The notes beneath the pieces are model-generated. The model saw only the letters and a list, made by a program, of their open reading frames with translations, ran no database searches and was not told the DNA's origin. The position numbers were made by a program, and so were the translations under genes. A stretch of 26,759 nt of DNA from Candidatus Falkowbacteria bacterium CG10_big_fil_rev_8_21_14_0_10_39_9 (GTDB taxonomy: Bacteria > Patescibacteriota > Patescibacteriia > Patescibacteriales > UBA12465): NCBI GenBank assembly GCA_002778645.1, contig PFAQ01000062.1, forward strand, positions 559 to 27,317, given 5' to 3'. Positions 1-7,484 of the stretch are shown piece after piece (the stretch's first letter is position 1; each line of letters opens with the position of its first letter).

Positions 1-1
1 A

Positions 2-1315
2 GTTGCTACTCTTCCTAAAGATGTCCCAGTGGTTCCTTTGGGTGATAGTTTTGATTCTCGGAAGCAATTTTTTCAAATGATGTCCCAACAAGCTGATGTT
101 GATAAAATATCTCTCAGTGCCACTCATCAAGCTCCAGAAACAGACGAATTTGATGAGTTAGTGAAAGAAACTGATAGTTCGGAAAATAATGTCGTGATTA
201 ATCGTTCGGTTAATACTTATCGGAAATTAGCTTTCCGTTTTGTGGCCCTGGCCTGTATTTTGGTCTTGATAGTTCTGTATTTTGTGATGGTCAAATTAAC
301 GGTGGTGGTTAGCCCGAGCAAGGAAACTGTGAGCGAAAGCCTGATTGTTGATGTCTATGGGGCTAACCAGAATATTAATAGCGACCGATCGCTTAAGGGT
401 AATATTACCAGGGTTGAGGCGGAGGAAACCGGAATTTATATGGCTAGTGGAGAAGAGGTGAAGGGCGAAGAGGTCTTAGGTAAAGTTAAACTTATCAACA
501 ATTATAGTAAGAGTCAGGCTTTAATAGCTACTACTCGACTACTGAGTACTGATAATAAACTATTCCGTCTTAAAAGTAATGTTACGGTTCCGGCCGGCGG
601 TTCAGTGGAGGCTGATGTTTACGCTGACCAACCGGGAGCTGACATGGCCATTGCTCCGACTAAGTTTACTATCCCAGGTTTATGGGCTGGCATCCGGGAC
701 AAGATTTATGCCGAAAGTTCTGTCGCCTTTACTTATAATACTGTTTCGGAGAAATATATAGTTCAGGCCGATATTGATAAAGCGACCCAAGAGTTGAATG
801 ACCTTTTAGTAAAGAAAGTGAAGGAAAAGGTGGGGGCTAAGAATGGTTATGATCAGGTGGTTTACGAAACCAGCGCGGCTACGGCTCAAATTGAGTTGGT
901 AGAGGCTAAGTTAGGTGATAAAACCGATCAATTTACCGTTAAAATTAAGAATATTGTTAATGTCATCTCTTTTTCAGGTGATGATATTGTCAAAATTGCT
1001 CAGAAAAAGCTAGCCACGGCGGTCGCTGGTGAACAAACTTTGGCTGAGGTGGATAAGAGCAACCTAAAGTATCAGTTGCAAAGTTATAACTCAGATGGTA
1101 GCGTAGCTACTCTGAAGGCTGACTTCACTAGCCGGGTGGCTTCAGCTAACTCCGAGTTTATTGATAGAGGAAAACTAGTTAACCTTAACCAAGCTCAAAT
1201 TGAAAACTATTTGAAGGGGGTTAAAGAGATTGATAGCTTTGAACTCCGTTTTTTCCCGACTTTTTTGAAACGTTCCCCCGCTTTGGTGGATAGAATTTAT
1301 GTGGAGGTAAAATAA
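2..1315 (+). CDS. Single-pass membrane protein, baseplate J-like, 5' partial
   Basis: The reading frame is open to the left edge of the window, so the gene starts upstream; the GTG at 29 is only the first internal start-like codon. The visible part has a cytoplasmic stretch of about 65 residues, one hydrophobic transmembrane segment (about residues 69-89 counted from the GTG) and a large, probably extracytoplasmic region of over 300 residues. That region is rich in beta-type sequence and ends with a lysine-containing IYVEVK. The layout resembles proteins of CPR genomes annotated as baseplate J/gp47-like, but that is recalled resemblance, not a motif match. It ends in TAA and is followed by a strong hairpin terminator at 1339. 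Function unknown; a surface or secretion-linked structural role is a guess. Confidence 0.6.
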   Translation, partial: VATLPKDVPVVPLGDSFDSRKQFFQMMSQQADVDKISLSATHQAPETDEFDELVKETDSSENNVVINRSVNTYRKLAFRFVALACILVLIVLYFVMVKLTVVVSPSKETVSESLIVDVYGANQNINSDRSLKGNITRVEAEETGIYMASGEEVKGEEVLGKVKLINNYSKSQALIATTRLLSTDNKLFRLKSNVTVPAGGSVEADVYADQPGADMAIAPTKFTIPGLWAGIRDKIYAESSVAFTYNTVSEKYIVQADIDKATQELNDLLVKKVKEKVGAKNGYDQVVYETSAATAQIELVEAKLGDKTDQFTVKIKNIVNVISFSGDDIVKIAQKKLATAVAGEQTLAEVDKSNLKYQLQSYNSDGSVATLKADFTSRVASANSEFIDRGKLVNLNQAQIENYLKGVKEIDSFELRFFPTFLKRSPALVDRIYVEVK

Positions 1316-1338
1316 GTTCACTTGAAAATTTTTTTATC

Positions 1339-1380
1339 AATTAAGATTTAATTTCTTTCAAATTAAATCTTAATTTTTAT
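1339..1380 (+). terminator. Intrinsic terminator, AT-rich
   Basis: A perfect 16-bp inverted repeat (1339-1354 with 1360-1375) with a 5-nt loop CTTTC, running into a T-rich tail. It closes the partial gene ending at 1315. The stem is very AT-rich, so its strength is uncertain. Confidence 0.7.
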
Positions 1381-1388
1381 TTAAACAT

Positions 1389-1748
1389 ATGAATAATAAT
1401 GGTTTTAAAGAAAATTTTAATCCCGATAAAATAAATTATGAGAAAAGTGTAATGGAGTTAAGTAAGTTTTTCTCTGATAATTTGGAAAAATATTTTTTAG
1501 CTCAGAAAACGGAATTTACCGCGGATGAAGAAGACGAGAAGGCTAAAGTGGAACGTTTTCAGGATCGCTTAGAAGAATTATTGGCCAAAGCCACTAAACG
1601 CTTAGGTCATAAGATTGATGAAGCTAAATTAGTTAATGATGCCAGTGAACATCTTCTGAGTTTAAAAAATTCAGGTGAATTGGTGTCTTCTAATTTATTG
1701 GAAAAATTTTGTTCTGAAGTTGAAAATCGCTTAAAAAATGTGGCTTAA
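1389..1748 (+). CDS. Small acidic helical protein of unknown function
   Basis: A 119-residue product that I do not recognise. It is highly charged (many Glu, Lys and Asp), has no signal peptide or membrane segment and looks almost entirely helical, with heptad-like leucine spacing in the middle (RLEELLAKATKRL). It begins 14 nt after the terminator hairpin and has no Shine-Dalgarno. It ends three bases before rlmN, so the two genes are probably co-transcribed. A coiled-coil or partner-binding protein is the most that can be inferred. Confidence 0.6.
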   Translation: MNNNGFKENFNPDKINYEKSVMELSKFFSDNLEKYFLAQKTEFTADEEDEKAKVERFQDRLEELLAKATKRLGHKIDEAKLVNDASEHLLSLKNSGELVSSNLLEKFCSEVENRLKNVA

Positions 1749-1751
1749 AAT

Positions 1752-2753
1752 ATGAATATCAATAATTTTTACGAAATTCTTAAATCTGAACCGAGCTATC
1801 GCTTGAAACAAGCGCAACAGCTTTTGTTTGGCGATCTAATCAGTGATTGGAGCCAGGCTAGTAATTTGCCTTTGGCTTTGAGAGAAAAATTGAACCAGGA
1901 ATGTCCCTTAGCTATTAAGTCTAAAGTGTTAACAGCGCGCGATAAAAAGTCCTTTAAGGCTTTAATCACGCTGGAGGATGGAGCCAAAATTGAAACAGTG
2001 CTAATGCGCCACAAGGAAGGCCGAGACACTATCTGCTTATCCTCTCAAGTGGGCTGTCCTTTGGGTTGCACTTTTTGCGCTACTGGCGCCTCCGGTTTTG
2101 AAAAAAGTTTAAATAAGAATGAAATCTTGGAGCAAGCCATCTTCTGGGCCAGATATTTAAAGACTAATTTCAAGGCCAAAATCACTAATGTGGTTTTCAT
2201 GGGTATGGGTGAACCGTTTTTAAACTATGATCAGGTTATGAGTGCTATTCGGACGCTAAATGATGTTGATGGTCTGCATATTGGGGCTCGTCATATTTCT
2301 ATCTCGACCTCAGGCTTAGTAGATGGTATTAAACGCCTGGCCAAAGAAAAATTACAGATCAATTTGGCTATATCACTTCATAGTGCCAATGATAAAATTC
2401 GGACTGATTTGATGCCGGTTAATAAAAAGAATCCCCTAGTTCAACTATTGCGAGCAGTGGATTATTATATTGAAAAGACTAATCGTCAGGTGATGTTTGA
2501 GTATATGTTGATGAAGGGAATTAATGACAGTAACGAAGCGGCCGAACGCTTGGCAGTCATTATGGATAAACCACTTTATGTGGTTAATTTGATGAATTAT
2601 AATGAAACCTCGGTTTTCAAGCCAGTCAATGAGAAGATATTTAAGAATTTTGAAAAGATTCTACAGAAGCGCAAAATCAAAGTCACTAGTCGTTATCGTT
2701 TTGGTTCGGACATCGAAGCCGCCTGTGGTCAGTTGGCAGCTAGAAGCAAGTAG
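1752..2753 (+). CDS. rlmN: 23S rRNA (adenine-2503-C2)-methyltransferase RlmN
   Basis: A radical-SAM methyltransferase that places the C2 methyl group on A2503 of 23S rRNA (and A37 of some tRNAs in the family), using a methyl-cysteine intermediate. The 333 residues are near the usual length. The [4Fe-4S] motif is C102-PLG-C106-TF-C109. The GMGEP motif for SAM binding follows (VVFMGMGEPFLNYDQV), then SISTSG, and the resolving cysteine is near the C terminus in EAACGQL (about residue 325). The start follows the preceding stop by three bases and lacks a Shine-Dalgarno. It ends in TAG and is followed by two hairpins that could end the transcript before the thrS leader. Confidence 0.95.
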   Translation: MNINNFYEILKSEPSYRLKQAQQLLFGDLISDWSQASNLPLALREKLNQECPLAIKSKVLTARDKKSFKALITLEDGAKIETVLMRHKEGRDTICLSSQVGCPLGCTFCATGASGFEKSLNKNEILEQAIFWARYLKTNFKAKITNVVFMGMGEPFLNYDQVMSAIRTLNDVDGLHIGARHISISTSGLVDGIKRLAKEKLQINLAISLHSANDKIRTDLMPVNKKNPLVQLLRAVDYYIEKTNRQVMFEYMLMKGINDSNEAAERLAVIMDKPLYVVNLMNYNETSVFKPVNEKIFKNFEKILQKRKIKVTSRYRFGSDIEAACGQLAARSK

Positions 2754-2796
2754 CTCCAGGGGGTTGACTTTGCTAAAGTCATGTGGTTAATTATAC

Positions 2797-2840
2797 CTAA
2801 TATGAAAGAAGTCGGCACCATATTAGTAATATTATTTTTC
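2797..2840 (+). terminator. Possible terminator after rlmN
   Basis: A perfect 8-bp stem CTAATATG/CATATTAG (2797-2804 with 2819-2826) with a 14-nt loop, followed by an A/T stretch ending in TTTTT at 2835-2839. The distance from stem to T-run is longer than ideal. The loop contains an ACC (2817-2819), so it could instead belong to a longer T-box Stem I if transcription starts further upstream. Confidence 0.4.
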
Positions 2841-2880
2841 TACCTGATAATTAAGCACTTATTGGCAGGTATTGCTTTTT
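2841..2880 (+). terminator. Hairpin terminator upstream of thrS leader
   Basis: TACCTG (2841-2846) pairs with CAGGTA (2866-2871), with an inner ATAA/TTAT pairing, and TTGCTTTTT follows. This is a plausible end of the rlmN transcript. Its tail overlaps the proposed -35 element of the thrS promoter. Confidence 0.5.
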
Positions 2881-2900
2881 AGTAGTAAAACCGATACAAT
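2872..2900 (+). promoter_or_regulatory. Promoter of the thrS T-box leader
   Basis: TTGCTT (2872-2877), a 17-nt spacer and TACAAT (2895-2900) give a good sigma70-type match. A TATAAT overlaps just downstream (2900-2905). The predicted start near 2907 would give a leader of about 210 nt ahead of thrS. Confidence 0.6.
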
Positions 2901-2906
2901 ATAATT

Positions 2907-3098
2907 AGCTTTAATTAAATGATTGTTATGGCTACCAACCATAATAACTGATTTATTCAGTTAATCCTTACTTCAAGGATCTAAATTAATAGTTAAATCT
3001 CAATTAAGTGCCCCAATTAATTGGGGAAACTAGATGGAACCGCGAGGAAATCTCGTTCTAGCAATTCATTTTTTGGATTACTAAAACGAGATTTTTTA
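2907..3098 (+). promoter_or_regulatory. Threonine T-box riboswitch (leader of thrS)
   Basis: The T-box bulge UGGAACC (3035-3041) sits in a complete antiterminator: CTAGA (3030-3034) pairs with TCTAG (3057-3061), and GCGAG (3042-3046) pairs with CTCGT (3052-3056). This is the classic uncharged-tRNA acceptor-end binding element. The competing terminator is a 10-bp stem (3048-3057 with 3085-3094) followed by T's. Upstream are four compact hairpins: 2926-2944, whose 7-nt loop CTACCAA presents ACC, a Thr codon; 2945-2963; 2964-2980; and 3011-3026 (CCCCAA/TTGGGG). Uncharged tRNA-Thr should stabilise the antiterminator and let thrS be read. The A after UGG predicts a U73 discriminator in the matching tRNA. 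The T-box core is nearly certain; the assignment of the short Stem I is inference. Confidence 0.9.
3048..3098 (+). terminator. T-box regulated terminator
   Basis: AAATCTCGTT (3048-3057) pairs perfectly with AACGAGATTT (3085-3094) over a 27-nt loop, with a T-run to 3097. Its left arm contains the sequence used by the antiterminator, so the two structures exclude each other. Confidence 0.9.
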
Positions 3099-3120
3099 TT
3101 TATAAATTAAAATAAATTAT

Positions 3121-4869
3121 ATGGAAAAAGAATTAGTAGCCATCGAAGTTAAGCGCCATTCCCTGGCTCATCTACTGGCCGCGGCTGTTTTGGATTTGTG
3201 GCCGGAAGCCAAATTGGCGATTGGTCCAGCCATTGAAAATGGCTTCTATTATGACATTGATTTTGGTGATGTCAAAATCAATGAAGCTGATTTTCGGGAG
3301 ATTGAAAAAAGGATGTCTCATCTTTTGAAGCAGAATCTGCCCTTTGTCAGAATTGAGAAAAAGATTGATGAAGCTTTGGCTGAAGCTCAGGCTAGTGGCA
3401 ATCCCTATAAAATAGAGTTGATTGAGGGTTTGAAAGAGCGGGGGGAATCGGTAGTTAGTATTTATTCTGTGGGAAAGTTTGATGATTTATGTCGTGGTCC
3501 GCACGTGGAGTCCACTAACAAGATATTGCCCGGTAGTTTCAAGTTAAATAAACTAGCTGGCGCTTATTGGCGCGGTGATGAAAAGAATAAGATGTTGACC
3601 CGTATTTACGGTTTAGCTTTTGCGACTAAGGCAGAGCTCGATGATTATCTTCATTTAATAGAGGAAGCCGAGAAGCGAGATCACCGGAAGTTGGGTAAGG
3701 AATTGGATTTGTTTATGATGCACGAATATGCTCCGGGCATGCCCTTCTTTTTGCCCAAAGGTATGATTGTTTTGTTGGAGTTGATTAAATTTGTCCGGGA
3801 ATATTCTTACGGCGAAGGTTATCAAGAGATCAGAACTCCACACTTATTAAATGCTGACTTGTGGAAAACTTCCGGTCACTGGGAGCATTATCAAGAGGAT
3901 ATGTTTTGTTTGCATCACGCTGAAGATGATATTGATATGGGAATCAAGCCGATGAATTGCCCCGCCCATATGTTAGTTTTCAAGCGCGACATCCATTCTT
4001 ATAAAGAATTACCTTTACGGTTGGCCGAGACTACCACCTTATATCGTAATGAAAAATCAGGTACCCTGCAGGGCCTAACTCGAGTGCGAAGTTTGAGCCA
4101 GGATGATACCCATATCTTTGCTCGTCCGGATCAGATTCTATCGGAAATCTCTGATTTATTACAGAAAGTCAAGAATATCTATAATATTTTTAATCTGCAA
4201 ATTGATGAGATTCATCTTTCTACTCGACCAGAAAGCTTCTTGGGAGAAAAGGCGACCTGGGATTTGGCCGAATCTAATCTGAAGGAGGCTCTGGAGAAAG
4301 CTGGTTTAAATTATCAAATCAATGAGGGTGATGGAGCTTTTTATGGTCCCAAAATTGATGTCAAAGTCAAAGATGCTATTGGTCGCCAATGGCAGCTGGC
4401 TACTATTCAGTTGGACTTCCAATTGCCGCAGAGATTTGAATTGCACTATGATGATGCTGATGGCACTCAGAAGACCCCAGTGGTCATTCATCGTGCTTTG
4501 CTGGGTTCCATGGAGAGATTTATGGGAATTATCATTGAGCACTATGCGGGCGCTCTGCCTTTGTGGCTGTCACCAGTGCAGATTAAACTACTATCAGTGG
4601 GAGAGAAACATATTGATTTCTGTCGTCAGTTAGAAGAGGAATTCAAGGCCTTGGGTTTGAGGGTGGAAGTTGATGATCATAATGAGACTGTTGGTAACAA
4701 GATTAGAAAAGCAACTCAAGAAAAAATTCCCTATCTGCTCGTTATTGGTGACAAGGAAATGGAGTCGGAGAATTTAGTCATTAGAGAACGGGGCAGTCAG
4801 GATAACAAGGAAATGAAGAAGACTGATTTTGTTCATGATGTAAGCGAAAAAATTAAGTTGAAACAATAG
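3121..4869 (+). CDS. thrS: Threonyl-tRNA synthetase lacking the TGS domain
   Basis: Charges tRNA-Thr with threonine. The 582-residue protein starts directly with the editing domain (H13-SLA-H17, then C124-RGP-H128, matching the editing-site His/His/Cys/His of the family). The class II catalytic core follows, with zinc ligands C280, H331 and H457, and then the anticodon-binding domain. The three zinc ligands are each 54 residues earlier than the E. coli positions I recall (C334, H385, H511). The protein is therefore E. coli-like minus an N-terminal TGS domain of about 55-60 residues. No in-frame extension is possible because the T-box terminator lies just upstream. The start has no Shine-Dalgarno. 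A bidirectional terminator follows. Confidence 0.97.
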   Translation: MEKELVAIEVKRHSLAHLLAAAVLDLWPEAKLAIGPAIENGFYYDIDFGDVKINEADFREIEKRMSHLLKQNLPFVRIEKKIDEALAEAQASGNPYKIELIEGLKERGESVVSIYSVGKFDDLCRGPHVESTNKILPGSFKLNKLAGAYWRGDEKNKMLTRIYGLAFATKAELDDYLHLIEEAEKRDHRKLGKELDLFMMHEYAPGMPFFLPKGMIVLLELIKFVREYSYGEGYQEIRTPHLLNADLWKTSGHWEHYQEDMFCLHHAEDDIDMGIKPMNCPAHMLVFKRDIHSYKELPLRLAETTTLYRNEKSGTLQGLTRVRSLSQDDTHIFARPDQILSEISDLLQKVKNIYNIFNLQIDEIHLSTRPESFLGEKATWDLAESNLKEALEKAGLNYQINEGDGAFYGPKIDVKVKDAIGRQWQLATIQLDFQLPQRFELHYDDADGTQKTPVVIHRALLGSMERFMGIIIEHYAGALPLWLSPVQIKLLSVGEKHIDFCRQLEEEFKALGLRVEVDDHNETVGNKIRKATQEKIPYLLVIGDKEMESENLVIRERGSQDNKEMKKTDFVHDVSEKIKLKQ

Positions 4870-4881
4870 TCTGACAAAAAG

Positions 4882-4916
4882 AAAAAACCCTTGGATTTTT
4901 GGTTCAAGGGTTTTTT
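4882..4916 (+). terminator. Bidirectional terminator between thrS and the minus-strand gene
   Basis: AAAAAACCCTTG (4882-4893) pairs perfectly with CAAGGGTTTTTT (4905-4916) around an 11-nt loop. T-runs on both strands let it serve thrS on + and the convergent gene ending at 4923 on -. Confidence 0.9.
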
Positions 4917-4922
4917 ATATTC

Positions 4923-5207
4923 TTATTCAATGTGAGGGTTTAAATCGCCTCTTTTGAATTTCTCCGTGGCCGAAAAGTGATTCCTCACCTTTATTTCTTC
5001 TTCTTTGTTTTTTGAGTAGAATTCTTCTTCTGTCATTCGGTTCAGCAGAATGTAGTGAGTCCCGGTAGAGTCTCCGTCGTGGGTAACGTAGTTGATAGTT
5101 CTGCTAAACGATAAATTAGCCTTTGGGTTAGTTTGTTTGTTGCCACCAAGATAATCATTTTGATTAAAGGGGTGGTGCTCTCCTGTTTCATTTTTTATAT
5201 TTTTCAT
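4923..5207 (-). CDS. 94-residue hydrophilic protein of unknown function
   Basis: I chose the start at 5207 because AGGAGGG lies five bases upstream and because the longer frame to 5258 would begin inside the promoter spacer, upstream of the transcription start. The product is hydrophilic, polar and Asn/Lys/Glu-rich, with no membrane segment or recognisable motif. It has an unusually good promoter and Shine-Dalgarno compared with its neighbours, which suggests it is really expressed. It stands alone on the minus strand between two terminators. No function can be assigned. Confidence 0.65.
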   Translation of the reverse strand: MKNIKNETGEHHPFNQNDYLGGNKQTNPKANLSFSRTINYVTHDGDSTGTHYILLNRMTEEEFYSKNKEEEIKVRNHFSATEKFKRGDLNPHIE

Positions 5208-5248
5208 TTCGCCCTCCTTTTTTGTTAAAGTAGATTTTACATAGATTG

Positions 5249-5277
5249 ATTGTACCATATTTGTTTAGTATTGTCAA
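5249..5277 (-). promoter_or_regulatory. Consensus promoter for the 94-residue gene
   Basis: On the minus strand, TTGACA (5277-5272), a 17-nt spacer and TACAAT (5254-5249). The start would fall near 5242, giving a short leader of about 35 nt containing the AGGAGGG ribosome site. Confidence 0.8.
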
Positions 5278-5301
5278 TGAGTAAAGGTAAAGATCAATGA
5301 A

Positions 5302-5326
5302 AAAGAGGCTTTTGCCTCTTTCTTTA
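5302..5326 (-). terminator. Terminator hairpin downstream of the frameshifted small gene
   Basis: AAAGAGGC (5302-5309) and GCCTCTTT (5314-5321) form an 8-bp perfect stem with a 4-nt loop. On the minus strand it is followed by TTCATT, and it lies just after the stop of the small gene 5349-5566. The + strand also carries a T-rich tail, but there is no + gene for it to end. Confidence 0.6.
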
Positions 5327-5348
5327 TGGATTATTTTTAATGTGCTTT

Positions 5349-5566
5349 TTAATTTCTGTAAATAATTAGAGCTAGATTTTTATTTGGTCTGTTAATGTTC
5401 CCAAGTATTTCCTCAAATACCTCCCAATTAATAATCTCTAACGGCTCGCGTTTTTTCCTAACGTCTTCAATGATTCCTCTATTGTTGACTTTTTGTAATT
5501 AGCTACATCTTCGGAAATTGTTTCCCGAGAAATTTTTTTGGCTTTGTTTCTGTCGTAGGTTTCCAT
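5349..5566 (-). pseudogene. Small gene with a -1 frame break in an A-run
   Basis: On the minus strand, ATG at 5566 opens a frame coding METYDRNKAKKISRETI and on to about residue 26. It then continues coherently only in the -1 frame (RGIIEDVRKKREPLEII and beyond) to TAA at 5351-5349. The join is at TAC AAA AAG: adding one A restores a single frame of 72 residues. The product would be small and charged, with antitoxin-like size and composition, but I recognise no family. No Shine-Dalgarno precedes the ATG. It could be a pseudogene with a one-base loss, a homopolymer assembly error, or a frameshifting gene; C AAA AAG is only close to the A AAA AAG slippery site. Confidence 0.45.
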
Positions 5567-5663
5567 GGCACATAGATTTTTAAATAACTAATTATAGCTT
5601 ATCATTTTATGGTTTTGTCGTCAACTTTTTTTATTTTGGGATTTATATTATACTGGTGGTATT

Positions 5664-6884
5664 ATGATTAAATCCAAACTAGAACTACTGGCTCCGGCCG
5701 GTAATTTAGCTAAAATGAAGACAGCTTTGGCCTATGGCGCTGATGCGGTTTATTTAGGTATTCCGGAGTTTTCTCTTCGGGTCAGAATCAATGATTTTGA
5801 TTTCAAGGGGGTGGGGCAGGCCATTTCTTATGCTCATGTTCTCAAAAAGCGGGTTTATGTCACTATCAACATTTTTGCTCATGAGAGACATATCAAACTC
5901 TTGCCGGGTTGGCTGAAGAAGTTAAACAAATTAAAGCCCGATGGAATTATTTTGTCTGACCCTGGGGTATTGGAGCTCGTTAAAAAATATCTACCCAAAG
6001 TAATTATTCATCTTTCCACTCAGGCTAATTGTACTAATGGAGCGGCGGTCAAGTTCTGGTATAAGCAGGGAGTACGTCGGATTATTTTGGGTCGGGAAGT
6101 GACCCTCAAAGAGATTAAGGCGATCCATAAGGATTGTCCGAAAATGGAGCTCGAGTATTTTGTCCATGGCGCCATGTGTATGGCCTATTCCGGGCGCTGT
6201 TTTTTGAGCAAGGATATGATGGGACGCAGTGCTAATCTGGGGGATTGTTCTCAGCCTTGTCGCTTTGAATATGAAGTTTTTATTAAACCCCAGGGTCACA
6301 GCGAAGTGCTGGAATTAGTAGAAGAACCTCATGGTACCTATTTGTTAAATTCCAAGGATCTTTGTTTGCTGGAGTATTTGCCGGAGTTGATTAAGGCCGG
6401 TGTCACTAGTTTCAAGATTGAAGGTCGGGCTAAAAGCGTCTATTATTTAGCCAATATTGTGGGGATTTATCGGATAGCCCTAAATAACCCGAAAAAGATT
6501 GCTGGTTTGGTTCCGGAGTTGAACACAAAAGTTACTCACCGAGGCTATACCACTGGTTTTCTAATGGGTGATAAGGCGGAGCAAAATACCGCCAATTCTC
6601 ATAATACCCCTGATTGGGAGTTTTGTGGTCAGGTGATAAAAAGCGACCAGAAAAAGGGAGTCTTGGTTCAGGTTCATAATGCCATTAAGGTGGGTGATGA
6701 ATTGGAGATTATTTTACCATTTTATGATATAATCAAGTTTAAAGCGGAAAAAATGATTGATCTAAAGAGTGGCGAGGAATTGCTTGAAGCTCATGGTGGC
6801 GGTGGTGGTCAAAAAGTTTATCTAAACAATATTGGTCGGAAAGATATTCCAGTTCTAGCGGTGCTGCGCCGCCGAGTTAAATAA
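5664..6884 (+). CDS. U32 family protein (TrhP/YegQ-like tRNA hydroxylation factor)
   Basis: A 406-residue member of peptidase family U32. Characterised members mostly act in RNA modification (TrhP in 5-hydroxyuridine formation at tRNA U34; RlhA on 23S rRNA) rather than as proteases. The N-terminal barrel begins LELLAPAGNLAKMKTAL. The family signature is FVHGAMCMAYSGRC followed by GRSANLGDCSQPCR, giving four conserved cysteines typical of the YegQ/TrhP subgroup, which may hold a metal or cluster. The C-terminal segment (about 320-406) looks like the small beta domain of the family. The start follows a GGTGG ribosome-site-like sequence, and TATATT/TATACT -10-like elements lie at 5644-5654, without a convincing -35. 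It leads a tight gene run and ends seven bases before ruvA. Confidence 0.85.
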   Translation: MIKSKLELLAPAGNLAKMKTALAYGADAVYLGIPEFSLRVRINDFDFKGVGQAISYAHVLKKRVYVTINIFAHERHIKLLPGWLKKLNKLKPDGIILSDPGVLELVKKYLPKVIIHLSTQANCTNGAAVKFWYKQGVRRIILGREVTLKEIKAIHKDCPKMELEYFVHGAMCMAYSGRCFLSKDMMGRSANLGDCSQPCRFEYEVFIKPQGHSEVLELVEEPHGTYLLNSKDLCLLEYLPELIKAGVTSFKIEGRAKSVYYLANIVGIYRIALNNPKKIAGLVPELNTKVTHRGYTTGFLMGDKAEQNTANSHNTPDWEFCGQVIKSDQKKGVLVQVHNAIKVGDELEIILPFYDIIKFKAEKMIDLKSGEELLEAHGGGGGQKVYLNNIGRKDIPVLAVLRRRVK

Positions 6885-6891
6885 TTTTATT

Positions 6892-7470
6892 ATGATTTCC
6901 TATTTAAAGGGCAACATTATCTATAAGAACAATAGCTACTTAATCCTGGATGTTTCGGGCGTGGGTTATGGTATTTATTTAAGCGAGAAACTTTTACAAG
7001 AAGCTCGAGTTAATACTGAGGAGGCTTTTTATATCTATCAACAAGTGCGAGAGGATGCTTTGAATTTATATGGTTTTCGGGCGGCAGCAGATTTGGAATT
7101 ATTTGAAATGCTATTATCAGTTTCGGGCGTTGGTCCTAAATCGGCACTGGGTGTTTTGTCAGTAGCTACTTCGCAGGAGGTCATTCAGTCTATTGCTCGG
7201 GGTGATTCATTACTTCTGACTAAAGTTTCTGGTATTGGTCAAAAAACCGCCGAACGATTGGTTTTAGAGCTGAAAAACAAGATAGCTAAACTAGGCGGCC
7301 AGTCTTTAAATGATACTTATTCGGCCTCATCTGGCAGTGATGAGATTGATGCTCTGATAGCTTTGGGTTATTCATTGCTCGAGGCCCGGGAGGCTTTAAG
7401 GTCAATTTCTCCTAGTATTATTGATAGTGGGGCTCGAATTAAGGAGGCCTTGAAAAATATGAGGAAATAA
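6892..7470 (+). CDS. ruvA: Holliday junction helicase subunit RuvA
   Basis: RuvA tetramers bind four-way junctions and load the RuvB motor for branch migration in recombinational repair. The 192-residue length is normal. Domain I is the OB-fold at the N terminus (ISYLKGNIIYKNNSYLILDV). Domain II has the two helix-hairpin-helix motifs, VSGVGPKSA and VSGIGQKTAERLVLELK. The C-terminal 50 residues form the RuvB-binding domain III (DALIALGYSLLEAREAL). RuvB and RuvC are not in this window. Confidence 0.96.
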   Translation: MISYLKGNIIYKNNSYLILDVSGVGYGIYLSEKLLQEARVNTEEAFYIYQQVREDALNLYGFRAAADLELFEMLLSVSGVGPKSALGVLSVATSQEVIQSIARGDSLLLTKVSGIGQKTAERLVLELKNKIAKLGGQSLNDTYSASSGSDEIDALIALGYSLLEAREALRSISPSIIDSGARIKEALKNMRK

Positions 7471-7484
7471 GGTAGCTTATATCT

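Noticed and set aside
4923..5258. Longer 111-residue version of the minus-strand gene
   Set aside because: Its start lies within the promoter spacer; the ATG at 5207 has the ribosome site.
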